Source of the DNA: Armatimonadota bacterium
GTDB taxonomy: Bacteria > Armatimonadota > Fimbriimonadia > Fimbriimonadales > Fimbriimonadaceae
DNA: 64,000 bases
Reading direction: 5' to 3'
NCBI GenBank assembly: GCA_018268355.1
Contig: JAFDWR010000001.1
Coordinates: forward strand, 215,961 to 279,960
In this document: in pieces, positions 31,398 through 40,583 of the stretch
Position numbering within the stretch: the stretch's first letter is position 1
Layout: each line of letters starts with the position of its first letter
Notes under the pieces: model-generated
Told to the model about the DNA's origin: nothing
The model's database searches: none
Seen by the model: the letters and a program-made list of their open reading frames with translations, nothing else
Translations under genes and position numbers: made by a program

Positions 31398-32768
31398 ATG
31401 ATCCTGACTACCCTCATCGCGACCCATTTCGTCATCCAGTCCGGTCAGAGCAGCCATGAGCCGCTCGGCGCTCCCCTCCCGCGGCGCGGTGCAATCGGCC
31501 TCGGCTTTGCCCCACTGCCTCCTGCGGAAGCCCAGAAGCTGAAGCTCAAAGCAGGCACCGGGCTGATCATCTCCCGCGTGGTTCCCGGGTTCACCGGCGA
31601 CCTCGCCGGCGTCCGCGCAGGCGACATCATCTTGAACATCAACGGTAAGGCGCTCGGCGTGCCCGAGATTGCCGAGTTCGCCCGCAACCTGCCCACCGGC
31701 AAGGAAGTGAACTTCCGCGTCGTGCGCGACGGCAAGGAGGTCGACCTGAAGACCGTTCACAAGGAGAAGGAGCGCGACCTCGGCACCGCCGACTACGAGG
31801 TCATTTACAGCCACATCGTCAGCTATGGCAAGCGGATGCGCACGATCATCACGAAGCCGCGCAAGGCAGGGAAGCACCCGGGATTCTTCTTCATTCAGGG
31901 CTTTTCGCCGATCAGCTACGACTATGTCCTAGATCGCCCGCAATATGACATCACGCGCATTGACGCCCCCATGCTCGCCGACATCGCGAAGTCGGGCTAC
32001 GTCACGATGCGGGTGGAAAAGCCGGGCGTGGGCGATAGCGAGGGTGGCCCGTTCGCCGACCTCGACTACAACACCGAGATCGACATCTACCGCCAAGCGC
32101 TCAAGCAGCTTAAGGCCCAACCGGAAGTGGACAACGACAACGTCTTCATCTGCGGCCACAGCATGGGCGGCGCGTTCGGTCCGATGATCGCCTGCGAGAT
32201 CCCGGTGAAGGGAATCTCGGTCTATGGCACCGCGGCGCGGACGTGGCTGGAGTATCTCCTCGACACCGTTCGCTATCAAGGACTCCTTTCGGGTGAGTCG
32301 TTCGAGCAGGCCGATGAGTCCGTACGCCTCGCGAGCCGGATGATGGCGATGATCATTCTCGAGAACATGACTCCGGCCGAAGTGAAGAAGAAGCACCCCG
32401 AACTCGCGAAGGAAGTCGACGGTATGTTCCCGGGCGGACTCTTCAACGGCAAGACGACCAAGTTCTGGGCCCAACTCGGACAGATCAACTTCCCGGCCTA
32501 TTGGGCGAAGTGCAATGCGCGCGTCCTCAGCGTTCGAGGCGAGAGCGACTATGTGACCTACGACGCCGACCACAAGCTGATCGCCGACGTCGTGAACCGA
32601 GTCCACCCGGGCTGGGCGCGATTTGAGATCGCGAAGAGCTCCGACCACCTGTTCAACGACTGGCCCACCGAAGCGGACAGCATGAAGAACTGGACCAAGG
32701 GCAACTTCAACATGAACTTCACGAACATGACGAAGGCCTGGATGAAGGAAGTCATGGCCCAGCGCTGA
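31398..32768 (+). CDS. Secreted PDZ plus alpha/beta-hydrolase protein
   Basis: The product has about 456 residues. A short signal-like start is followed by a PDZ domain (about 40-125; GTGLIISRVVPGFTGDLAG, then VRAGDIILNINGKAL) and an alpha/beta hydrolase with nucleophile elbow GHSMGG near residue 254 and late acid/His (GESDYVTYDADH, SSDHLFNDWP). The substrate is unknown. GTG 31389 is an alternative start, but it nearly abuts the operator. Control by the divergent PadR-like repressor is likely. Confidence 0.85.
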   Translation: MILTTLIATHFVIQSGQSSHEPLGAPLPRRGAIGLGFAPLPPAEAQKLKLKAGTGLIISRVVPGFTGDLAGVRAGDIILNINGKALGVPEIAEFARNLPTGKEVNFRVVRDGKEVDLKTVHKEKERDLGTADYEVIYSHIVSYGKRMRTIITKPRKAGKHPGFFFIQGFSPISYDYVLDRPQYDITRIDAPMLADIAKSGYVTMRVEKPGVGDSEGGPFADLDYNTEIDIYRQALKQLKAQPEVDNDNVFICGHSMGGAFGPMIACEIPVKGISVYGTAARTWLEYLLDTVRYQGLLSGESFEQADESVRLASRMMAMIILENMTPAEVKKKHPELAKEVDGMFPGGLFNGKTTKFWAQLGQINFPAYWAKCNARVLSVRGESDYVTYDADHKLIADVVNRVHPGWARFEIAKSSDHLFNDWPTEADSMKNWTKGNFNMNFTNMTKAWMKEVMAQR

Positions 32769-32874
32769 GCCTGACGAGCGGGTCGCTGGCGCGGTACCTC
32801 GTCAGACTTACTGCCCGATGAACAAAGCCCTAGGCTTAACCGGAGGAGAATTGTTAAGACTTGCGCAGTGAAAT

Positions 32875-32904
32875 TTGGATTGTTAAGGCCACCCGCCGTA
32901 CAAT
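32875..32904 (+). promoter_or_regulatory. Promoter of the Cys/Gly-tailed membrane protein gene
   Basis: TTGGAT (32875-32880) and TACAAT (32899-32904) are 18 bases apart. The start codon at 32915 follows by ten bases, so the leader would be at most a few bases. Upstream, ATTGTTAAG occurs twice (about 32850 and 32879). Confidence 0.5.
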
Positions 32905-32914
32905 AAAGATGTAG

Positions 32915-34351
32915 ATGGCAAGACACCTACAACATCCGCTCTGGAATCAACTGGCGGCCTTTTCGTTTGACGACGAAAAGGCCGTTTTTCCTTATTCGGC
33001 CAAGCTTGCCAAGCAGCAAGGTTGGACCCCTGTCTTCGCCCAACGCGCGATCGAAGAGTATCGCCGATTCATCTTTCTCACCCAGGTCTGCGATCACACG
33101 GTGACCCCGTCCAAGGCGGTCGACGAGGCATGGCACCTCCACCTGACCTACACCAAGAGCTACTGGGAGGGGCTCTGTCAGGGGGTTCTCGGTCGCCCGC
33201 TTCACCACAACCCGAGCGACGGTTCGACCGCCGATGAGGCCAAGTACCGCGAGGCCTATGACCAGACCCTGAACTCCTACCGCGAGTGGTTCGGCCAGGA
33301 GCCGCCCTCCGACGTGTGGGGGACGAGGAACCCGAAGCCGAAAAGGCGGCTCAAGCTCTCGCCGTGGTCGTGGGTGACCGGTGGAGCCCTCGCGACGGTG
33401 CTTGCGGGTTGCACCGGCGGCATCTTCGAGCAGAGGGGACCCGACTTCCTCCAAACCTACTTCGTGATGATGGCGGTGACGTTCTTCGTCATGTTCATGC
33501 TTGAGCTCATCCCGCCCTCGGAGGGCGGGAAGGACAACACCGACCTCTCGCCTTACGACATCGCCTACCTTTGCCAGGGAAGAGATGCGGTGGTGCGAAC
33601 CGCGCTGTTCTCGCTCCTGAACCAGAAGATCATCTCGGTGAAGACCGACGGCTCCGAGCGATTGCAGGTGAATCCGGGACCACTGCCCGATCTCCCCGAA
33701 CCGGAACGCGACGTCATCAACATCCTGCGTGAACAGGGGCCGATGACCGGCAACAGCGTTCGATTCTTCATGCTCGATGACCTCCGGCCGATCCGGGATC
33801 GGCTGAGCCGCCGAGGACTCATCAAGGGTGTGGCGGGGAACGAGATCAAGTTCTGGTCAAAGCTCGGCCTTGGCCTCGCGCTGCTCGCCGTCGGTGCGAA
33901 CAAGGTCGCGGTCGGCGTGATGCGCGACAAGCCGGTGAGCTACTTGGTTGTGCTGATGCTGCTGACCCTGATTGCGCTCCTCTTTCTGGTCCTGCCGACG
34001 GGGCTGCCGACCAGCAAGGGCACTGCACTCTACTATGAACTCCGGGAGGGAACCAAGTTCATCGTGGACGAGAACGCATCGTCGATCGCGCCCCAAGTCC
34101 TGCTGATGGGAGTGGCGGTGATGGGCATCTTTGGCTTCAACCAATGGGTTCGTTCGGCGAACGTCAGCGCAACCTACCCAATGGAGCTCTACTGGGTCGA
34201 TAATATCGGGGGCCTGGGAGGCGCGGCGAACCCCTTCATCAGACCAACTTCGTCGAGCAACAACAGCTCGTATGGATGCAGTTCGTCCTCCTGTGGTGGG
34301 GGCGGGAGCGGCTGTGGTGGTGGCGGTTGCGGCGGCTGCGGCGGAGGCTGA
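32915..34351 (+). CDS. TIGR04222-type membrane protein with Cys/Gly-rich tail
   Basis: The 478-residue product has a soluble N-terminal domain rich in His/Trp (YRRFIFLTQVCDHTVTPSKA, then DEAWHLHLTYTKSYW) of the glycine-rich-domain-like type, a helix near 155-185, a middle domain, two helices near 315-365 and a further helix near 390. The last 35 residues are almost only Ser, Asn, Cys and Gly (SSSSCGGGGSGCGGGG). The plan matches TIGR04222 proteins of unknown function. A strong terminator follows. Confidence 0.82.
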   Translation: MARHLQHPLWNQLAAFSFDDEKAVFPYSAKLAKQQGWTPVFAQRAIEEYRRFIFLTQVCDHTVTPSKAVDEAWHLHLTYTKSYWEGLCQGVLGRPLHHNPSDGSTADEAKYREAYDQTLNSYREWFGQEPPSDVWGTRNPKPKRRLKLSPWSWVTGGALATVLAGCTGGIFEQRGPDFLQTYFVMMAVTFFVMFMLELIPPSEGGKDNTDLSPYDIAYLCQGRDAVVRTALFSLLNQKIISVKTDGSERLQVNPGPLPDLPEPERDVINILREQGPMTGNSVRFFMLDDLRPIRDRLSRRGLIKGVAGNEIKFWSKLGLGLALLAVGANKVAVGVMRDKPVSYLVVLMLLTLIALLFLVLPTGLPTSKGTALYYELREGTKFIVDENASSIAPQVLLMGVAVMGIFGFNQWVRSANVSATYPMELYWVDNIGGLGGAANPFIRPTSSSNNSSYGCSSSSCGGGGSGCGGGGCGGCGGG

Positions 34352-34370
34352 GGCGACAGAAGCAACGACG

Positions 34371-34411
34371 AAAGGTCCCCGGCCAGGTTCGACCGGGGAC
34401 CTTTTTTGTTT
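34371..34411 (+). terminator. Strong rho-independent terminator
   Basis: AAAGGTCCCCGG (34371-34382) pairs with 34393-34404 around a 10-base loop, followed by a run of six T. It lies between convergent genes and may work in both directions. Confidence 0.9.
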
Positions 34412-34417
34412 GTGAGA

Positions 34418-35491
34418 CTAGGGAACGAGGTTCCAGATAATGCCGTGGGTCTTTCCAGCGGTGTCGACCGCCCAACCCGTCACGTTGCCATTCGCATCGA
34501 CGCCGGTGGCGCGGGAGGTGATGAACCCGGCTGGGAGGGTGAGATGGAGGTCGCGCTGGCTGAAGTCAGCGAGGTTCCAAACCACGGCGTGGGTGTATTG
34601 CGTCGTTCCCGCGCGGTTCTTGCCCATTCCGAATCCGCAAACGAGGTTGCCACGGATGCCGGTCGCTTGGGCCGTGCCGAGCGGAAGGTCGGCGGGGACG
34701 TAACCGAGGGTGATCAGGCTGTTCGCGCTGCCTTGCCAGACGGCGGCGTAGTTCATGAGCACTTGGAAGTTGCGATGGGTCTCATTGAAGAGCTTCATCG
34801 AGATTCCAACCGTGCCCACCTGTCGGACGCCGTCGGTGGCGACGGCCATCGAGGTGTCATAGGCCTTCGGGTGGAGGTTGACGAAGCCGCGCTTGGCTCC
34901 AAACCAGAGTCGTGCTTCCAGGGAGCTACCCTTACTCTCGTAGCCAACCTGGGTTCCGTGGGCACAGCCGAGGGCAACGACGGGCTTGCCGTCGAAGAGG
35001 TCAACGACAACGCCACCCGTGGTCGCATCCCAGACGATCGCGTGCTGGGGGCCCTGAGACTGAACGTCGCGAATAACGTCGAGCTGGGTCGCAGTACCGA
35101 CAATCTGCGTTCCGTCGGTGAAGACTCCCGTGCTCGAATAAACCGCGAACGGATCGGCGAGCGGCTGCGCCACGCCACCCACCCATCGCAGGGCGACCGA
35201 GTGGCCAGGGCGGTTGCCATCAAAGCCGGTTCCGACGAACAGGCCGTTGAAGGTCGAGTTGATCGCAGAAGTACCGGCGCGAGTCGGCGCGTTCAAGAAG
35301 CTGGGATGGGCGTCGGTCGCGTTGCCGAGGAGGTCCCAGAAGGTCGCGTGGCCGGCAACCGCACCGCCGACATTGCCTTCGCCGATGCCATAGGCAAACG
35401 AGTTGGGTCCGAGGTCGGTCGGAACGTAGGACTGTGCGGAGGCGAAGGTGCCGCCGAGAAGGGCAAAGGCAAGGATCAGAGTCGTCTTCAT
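34418..35491 (-). CDS. Secreted HAF-repeat-like protein
   Basis: The 357-residue product has a signal peptide (ILAFALLGGTFASAQS) and repeated segments of the form G-x-A-x-x-W-x-L/V with small residues (AVAGHATFWDL, HSVALRWVGG, QHAIVWDATTGG, THAVVWNLADFS, THGIIWNLVP). That resembles the HAF repeats of extracellular propeller-like proteins. The function is unknown and no anchor is visible. GGAATGAACTC precedes the ATG. Confidence 0.7.
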   Translation of the reverse strand: MKTTLILAFALLGGTFASAQSYVPTDLGPNSFAYGIGEGNVGGAVAGHATFWDLLGNATDAHPSFLNAPTRAGTSAINSTFNGLFVGTGFDGNRPGHSVALRWVGGVAQPLADPFAVYSSTGVFTDGTQIVGTATQLDVIRDVQSQGPQHAIVWDATTGGVVVDLFDGKPVVALGCAHGTQVGYESKGSSLEARLWFGAKRGFVNLHPKAYDTSMAVATDGVRQVGTVGISMKLFNETHRNFQVLMNYAAVWQGSANSLITLGYVPADLPLGTAQATGIRGNLVCGFGMGKNRAGTTQYTHAVVWNLADFSQRDLHLTLPAGFITSRATGVDANGNVTGWAVDTAGKTHGIIWNLVP

Positions 35492-35617
35492 GAGTTCATT
35501 CCAAGAACCTCGATGGAGGAGGTTACGGAAGGCAAGAGGCTCTGCAGGAGGGGCTTGATACAGTTCTTTTCGATTTTGAAGCGTGGCTAGCCAGAACCCG
35601 ATTCTATACTGCTATCC

Positions 35618-36349
35618 GTGAACCAAGAGATCACCGGCGCAGGCAACTCCGATGTGCCCGCCACCGACCTCAGTTACTGGCTTCTGCTCATTGGCTGCTG
35701 TTCCTAAGGCGAGACCGCAGCCGACCTCCTCTCCCACGAGCTCAAGCTCGGCTACCTTGTTTCAAGATCGATCCTGCTCGTCGTCTTCCTGACCGCGATG
35801 GTCATTGAACTTCGGCAAATGGGGCCGCGCGAATTGCGCTACTGGTTCGCGATCGCGGCGACCGCCACCGTGGGTACGACGCTCGCTGATCTCACGTCGC
35901 GGACGCTCAAGCTGGGTTACGCCTGGAGTTCGGCGCTGATGATCGGGCTCTTTGCGGCGGTGTTCCTCACTTGGCACCGAGGACGCTCGGAGTCGCTTGG
36001 GTCGCAGCTCCACTATTGGGCGGCGATTCTCTTCGCGAGCGTCATGGGCACCACGCTTGGCGACTTCCTTTCGAACGCTTCCGGGCTTGGATTCGGCAAG
36101 TCGGCGGCGATCCTCGGTGGTCTCTTGCTCGTGGTGCTGTTCTTGCGAACAAAGATTCAGACCGCTCAGAGCCTCACCTATTGGACCGCGATCATCCTCA
36201 CCAGCACCTTTGGCGCGGCGTCGGGCGACTACCTCGCCAAAGAAGATGGGGTGGGCCTTGGTGCGATCAAGGCGACGATCTACCTCGGCATTGGACTGAT
36301 CGTGATCCTCGGCGTTGCCGCCGCCCTTCGCCGCAAGTCGACCGCCTAG
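35618..36349 (+). pseudogene. COG4705-like membrane protein gene broken by an in-frame TAA
   Basis: From GTG 35618 the frame encodes four repeats, each with an LxYW...GTTLGD-type motif and two membrane helices. Repeat 1 reads LSYWLLLIGCCS, then TAA at 35705-35707, then GETAADLLSHELKLGY in the same frame. The remaining three repeats (LRYWFAIAATATVGTTLAD, LHYWAAILFASVMGTTLGD, LTYWTAIILTSTFGAASGD) are open to 36347. TATACT (35605-35610) lies seven bases before the GTG. A shorter protein from ATG 35798 (183 residues) could still be made. TAA is not a recoding signal for selenocysteine or pyrrolysine, so a nonsense mutation or sequence error is most likely. Confidence 0.7.
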
Positions 36350-37362
36350 TTCGGAGCCTCGACGACCTTGATCGCCTTCGTAAGTCGCGCTTCGTCGAAC
36401 CCGAGGATCGCGTCCACGACGGTCCCCTTTTTGTCGACGACCACCGTCACCGGATAGGCCTGGACGCTCACCGCCTTGGTGAGGGACTCTGCGCCGGTGC
36501 CGATCAGCGTCGGGTAGGGAAGCTTGTTTTTGGTCGCGGTTCGGAGCATGGCCGACTTTTCGTCGATCGTGTTCACGCCGAGCATCGCGATCTTCGACTT
36601 GGCCAGCTTTGGCGCGAGGCCGACGAGGTACGGCATCTCGGCCACGCAGCCCGTGCAAGCCGAGAACCAGAAGTTCAGCACCACGCCGCGGTGGGAAGAG
36701 AGGAGAGAGCTGAGCTTCCACTTTTTGCCCATGCCGTCCTTGGCGGCGAAATCGGTGAGCTTGGTCCCGGGCTTGATCAGCGTGGACGACGGGTCGAACT
36801 TGCCCGCTGGCCTCGAATCCTTCGGCGGCTGGAATCGAAGCGTCTTTTCATCGAGCTTGCCCACGGTGACCGACTTGTAGACCGACTCATAGGTGGTGCC
36901 GTTGAGCTCTACGCGCGTGCCCTTCGGCATCAGGTTGGCCTGCTCAACGAACAGGTGGATCGTGTAGCCGCCCTTGGCGGCGAGGTCCATCTCGTAGCAG
37001 CTTTTGCCTGCAAAAGAGGCGTCCTTCGTCTCGCCGACCTGCTTGTATTCGGTCTCGCCGCCCGCCCAAAGAGCGTGGAAACCCACCGGGAGCGGATTCA
37101 AATCTTCCGGTTTAGCCCGGGAGTATTCCCGCCGGTCGGGCATCCAGGTGACGACCTCGTCCTTCGAATAGAACTGCTCCGTGGTCGGGTATTTCGCCAC
37201 CATCAGCCCGCTCGGGCTCACCTTGAAGGTCATCGGGACCACTGAAGGGGAGGTCATCTCGCTCTCGACGATCACACCGGGGAACTGCCGGACCTTGGTG
37301 TTGAGGTCGTTGAGCGTGGGCTTTGCGAGGAGGACGGTATGGAGGGCGAGCGAGAGAATCAT
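36346..37362 (-). CDS. TlpA-like thioredoxin-fold protein with LolA-like N-terminus
   Basis: The 338-residue product has a signal-like start (LSLALHTVLLA), a beta-rich region of about 180 residues resembling LolA/DUF2092 lipoprotein carriers, and a C-terminal thioredoxin domain with the redox motif FWFSACTGCVAEMP (CTGC) and cis-Pro in QAYPVTVVVD. It is probably an exported disulfide reductase, as in TlpA/ResA proteins. Its stop overlaps the convergent broken gene by four bases. Confidence 0.85.
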   Translation of the reverse strand: MILSLALHTVLLAKPTLNDLNTKVRQFPGVIVESEMTSPSVVPMTFKVSPSGLMVAKYPTTEQFYSKDEVVTWMPDRREYSRAKPEDLNPLPVGFHALWAGGETEYKQVGETKDASFAGKSCYEMDLAAKGGYTIHLFVEQANLMPKGTRVELNGTTYESVYKSVTVGKLDEKTLRFQPPKDSRPAGKFDPSSTLIKPGTKLTDFAAKDGMGKKWKLSSLLSSHRGVVLNFWFSACTGCVAEMPYLVGLAPKLAKSKIAMLGVNTIDEKSAMLRTATKNKLPYPTLIGTGAESLTKAVSVQAYPVTVVVDKKGTVVDAILGFDEARLTKAIKVVEAPN

Positions 37363-37451
37363 GGCGGTAGTACGAGGCGAGAAAACTGACGAGTTCCGGG
37401 CCGTCTGCGCCGCCCCTAGCCTGGCAGATACGGCGGTTCAATTTTTGAGAG

Positions 37452-38027
37452 TCAGAGTGTCTCCAACCAATCGGCCAGTCCCTGACACTGCTCGGCAAAG
37501 AAGGCACTGGATCGCACGGCCTCCTTGTCACTCCAAACCCTGATGCCGGCTCGTGGCGGGAGCCCGAGTTGTTCATGAGTAACCTTGGGTGCACTCATTG
37601 ATTTAGTTTCGTAGAGAAACGTGCTTTCAGCAACGATAACCAGGGCGATTTCTCGGGCCTTGGCAATCTTGACGGCGCCCGACTGAAATCCGGATGTAGA
37701 GAACAGAATGGCTTTGTGGGCTCCGATGTCATGACGCCTGCCATCCAAGTTAAGCACGAGATCTCTTGACACGGGGCGAGTGTGATGCTTGCATTCAACG
37801 GCGACTCTGATCTTGGCACCGCCGAGCACAGAAAACTCCACGAGTCCGTCTAGCTCGTACTCACCTCCATCGCCACTCACGATCGCTCGGTGAAAAATGC
37901 TGCATTCGCTCAGCCCGCCACTGGCCTCTTGCAGCCATGCTATGACCTGAAGTTCGAACTCCTCATGAGTCAGTTTGGCTGGTTTGACCGGATTCCAAGG
38001 CGCGTTCGGGTCCCGATTGGGATTCAT
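37452..38027 (-). CDS. Mrr-like restriction endonuclease domain protein
   Basis: The 191-residue product has the PD-(D/E)XK pattern of Mrr_cat proteins: GGEYELDGLVEF, then RVAVECKHHTRPVS with the E-x-K pair, then KAILFSTSGFQSGA. It could cleave modified or foreign DNA, though many such orphan domains have unknown roles. The start is ATG 38027; an in-frame ATG at 38069 is an alternative. Base composition is less GC-rich than its neighbours and it stands alone, so it may be acquired. Confidence 0.78.
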   Translation of the reverse strand: MNPNRDPNAPWNPVKPAKLTHEEFELQVIAWLQEASGGLSECSIFHRAIVSGDGGEYELDGLVEFSVLGGAKIRVAVECKHHTRPVSRDLVLNLDGRRHDIGAHKAILFSTSGFQSGAVKIAKAREIALVIVAESTFLYETKSMSAPKVTHEQLGLPPRAGIRVWSDKEAVRSSAFFAEQCQGLADWLETL

Positions 38028-38206
38028 GTTCGATTGACGTAAGTCGCTTCTAGATTGATGCAAACTCATAAAAAAGTGGATTGTGCCTGCGTAGGATTCG
38101 AGCGTCACTGAAGCACTGCTTCGGACGTTGGTTGCCAGCGTTCCCCGAGCTTCCGCGCCAGCCCAATAGTCCCAACCCGCCGGTCCCAGCATCTAGACTA
38201 GCGGGG

Positions 38207-39583
38207 ATAGTTCGAAATCACCTGTTTCCTGCTGCTGCGCTCCTGGTCCTCACCGCCCAAGGACACGCCGACCCCGTCGACGACGTCGTGCGCAAGGAGA
38301 TGGCCATGCGCCAGATTCCCGGAGTCAGCATCGCGGTGATCAAGGACGGAAAGGTGGTCAAGCTCCAGGGCTACGGTTTTGCGAACCTCGAACACCAGGT
38401 GAAGGTCCGGCCGGAGACGATTTTCCAGTCCGGATCGATGGGCAAACAGTGCACCGCCGCCCTCGTCCTGAAGCTCGTCGAGGACGGCAAGATCAAGCTC
38501 GACGATCCGGTGAAGAAGTATCTGCCGCAAGTTGCCGACGCATGGTCGAAAATCACCATCCGGCACCTGCTCACCCACACCTCGGGCCTCGGCGACCCCT
38601 ACGACCGGCTCGACTTCCGCAAAGATTACACCGACGACGAGCTCCTCGAGATCGAAGGGAAGGTGCCGCTGCTCTTTGCCCCGGGCGAGAAGTGGTCGTA
38701 CAGCAACATGGGCTATCACGTGCTCGGGTTCCTCTGCAACAAGGTCGGCGGGAAGTTCTATGCCGACCAGCTTGCCGAGCGGATTTTCAAGCCCGCCGGG
38801 ATGACGACTGCCCGGATCATCAGCGAGGCCGACATCATCCCCAACCGGTCCGCGGGCTATGAGGTCAATGGCGGCGTGCTCCAGAACCAGTCGTGGGTCG
38901 CGCCCGTTCTCAACACCACCGCTGACGGCAGCCTGTACTTCTCGATGCTCGACCTCATCAAGTGGGACGCCGCGCTGAACTCGAACAAGCTCTTTACCGA
39001 TGCCCAAAAGAAGCTGATGTGGACCCCGGTCCGGTTGAATAACGGCAAAACGGAGCCCTATGGCTTCGGTTGGTCCCTCAACGAAATTGCCGGTCACAAG
39101 CACATCGGCCATGGCGGCGCGTGGCAAGGCTTCCGGACGATGATCATGCGGCTCGTCGATGACAAGCTGACCGTCATCGTGCTCGCGAACAGCGGCTCCG
39201 CGAACCCCGATACGATCGCCCGGCGCGTGGCCGGTTGCTACATTCCAGACCTTGCCCCGAAGCCTCTCGCTGAGATTCCGGACAAGGATCCCCAGGTCAC
39301 CGCCAGCATCGTGAAGATGCTCGACCTGAAGGGCGACGCGCTGCGCGCCAAGCTCAGCCCCGAATTCCTCAAGGCCGTCCCCGCGAATGCGTTTGATTCG
39401 AGCATCCACGAGCTGAACAAGTCACTCGGTGCGTTCCGCCGCGCCGCCTTGCTCCAAACCCAAGATCGTGGCGAAGGCCGGTTCTATATGTACCGACTGG
39501 AATACGCGAAGGGCAACGCCACGATTCGACTCGTGCTGAACAAGGGCGGACTGGTGGATGGATTTATGATCGAACCGGAATGA
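38207..39583 (+). CDS. Secreted serine beta-lactamase-like hydrolase
   Basis: The product belongs to the beta-lactamase/transpeptidase-like (class C, EstB) family. It has S-x-x-K as SMGK (Ser 77), Y-S-N in WSYSNMGY and the HGG triad, with RHLLTHTSGL. A C-terminal domain of about 90 residues follows. No ATG, GTG or TTG lies near the signal peptide. ATA at 38207 gives a perfect 21-residue signal (to AQGHA), and TAGACT (38194-38199) ends seven bases before it. Other choices are TTG 38132 or 38081, with an odd Pro-rich extension. Confidence 0.85.
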   Translation: MVRNHLFPAAALLVLTAQGHADPVDDVVRKEMAMRQIPGVSIAVIKDGKVVKLQGYGFANLEHQVKVRPETIFQSGSMGKQCTAALVLKLVEDGKIKLDDPVKKYLPQVADAWSKITIRHLLTHTSGLGDPYDRLDFRKDYTDDELLEIEGKVPLLFAPGEKWSYSNMGYHVLGFLCNKVGGKFYADQLAERIFKPAGMTTARIISEADIIPNRSAGYEVNGGVLQNQSWVAPVLNTTADGSLYFSMLDLIKWDAALNSNKLFTDAQKKLMWTPVRLNNGKTEPYGFGWSLNEIAGHKHIGHGGAWQGFRTMIMRLVDDKLTVIVLANSGSANPDTIARRVAGCYIPDLAPKPLAEIPDKDPQVTASIVKMLDLKGDALRAKLSPEFLKAVPANAFDSSIHELNKSLGAFRRAALLQTQDRGEGRFYMYRLEYAKGNATIRLVLNKGGLVDGFMIEPE

Positions 39584-39586
39584 GCC

Positions 39587-40546
39587 TTAGGCTCGGGCTT
39601 GGGGCCATCGCCGGATGACGGGATAGAGGTCGCTCGCCACAAGGTGGAGACCAACCCAGACGGTGAACCACTCCGCACCGAGAACGGGGAAGAGCCACCG
39701 CAGTTCGGGCACGTGGCTCACGGCATAGCCGAGCAGGCCAACCGCGAGGTTGATCCCGATCACGCCGGCCGCGCCAAGCCACCACTCGCCCTTCTTTCGC
39801 CGCGCATGGGCGGCAAAGTAGGCACCGAGGTAGTGGTAGAAGCTGCCCGCCGCGATATGGAAGGTGTAGACCCCGGCGAGGAAGACGGGAATCTTGAGCC
39901 CGCTGAGGGTTCCCCATACCGCGGCTTCGGCGACAAAGAGGAGGGAGATAAAGGTCCCGCGGCGGTCACCTTCGATCAAGTCCCGCCAGCCTCCGGTAGA
40001 GATGATGAGGAGGCCAATCGCGAGCGAAACGCCCCAAACGATCCATTGGTAGCTCGTGATCTGCCCGAAGTCGAGCAGAACAATCGTCAGCCAGCCAAAT
40101 GTGAGGATCGGCTGATAGGACCGAACCCAGCGGGCAAGCAGGGTCTCGGGCGCGGCCTTACCGGTGGCGAAGAACTGTTCGGCCTTCAGGAAGTGGTCGA
40201 TGAAGTAGGCCCAAACGACCGCACCGAAGACGCCCTGGCCAACCACCGAACGTAGCCCGATCAGGATGGCCAATGCCACCGCAATCAGGGCGAGGAAGGT
40301 CAGGATTCTCGGGGCACTTCGTCCCGCCAACAGGCCCCTGGATTGTCCCTGATAGGCAAAGAGGAAATGGGCCCAGCCCGCCCACGCGGTGACCGCGTAA
40401 AGGTTGGTCGCCTCGGGCGAGAGTTGGCCCATGCTTCCGGGCGGAATGAGCTTGAACGGCAGGGCGAAGGAAAGGCCGATGATGAGGGCGCTCAGGGCGA
40501 TGATCCCCTTCGATGTGGTCTGGCGCAGCCCCTCCCCCTCAGCCAT
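39587..40546 (-). CDS. Hypothetical multi-pass membrane protein
   Basis: The 319-residue product has about nine hydrophobic helices. Conserved-looking polar positions lie inside them: AGWAHFLFAYQGQ, YFIDHFLKAEQFF and YTFHIAAGSFYHYLGAYF, rich in His and Tyr, which could bind a cofactor or metal. I do not recognise the family. ATG 40546 follows TATCAT (40558-40553) by six bases on the minus strand; longer frames to 40648 run over the divergent gene. Confidence 0.75.
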   Translation of the reverse strand: MAEGEGLRQTTSKGIIALSALIIGLSFALPFKLIPPGSMGQLSPEATNLYAVTAWAGWAHFLFAYQGQSRGLLAGRSAPRILTFLALIAVALAILIGLRSVVGQGVFGAVVWAYFIDHFLKAEQFFATGKAAPETLLARWVRSYQPILTFGWLTIVLLDFGQITSYQWIVWGVSLAIGLLIISTGGWRDLIEGDRRGTFISLLFVAEAAVWGTLSGLKIPVFLAGVYTFHIAAGSFYHYLGAYFAAHARRKKGEWWLGAAGVIGINLAVGLLGYAVSHVPELRWLFPVLGAEWFTVWVGLHLVASDLYPVIRRWPQARA

Positions 40547-40583
40547 GAGCAGATGATATCCCGGACGGCGGTAGGATGGGCGA

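Noticed and set aside
35705-35707. Recoding of the in-frame stop as selenocysteine or pyrrolysine
   Set aside because: The codon is TAA; those systems use TGA and TAG, and no following stem structure stands out.
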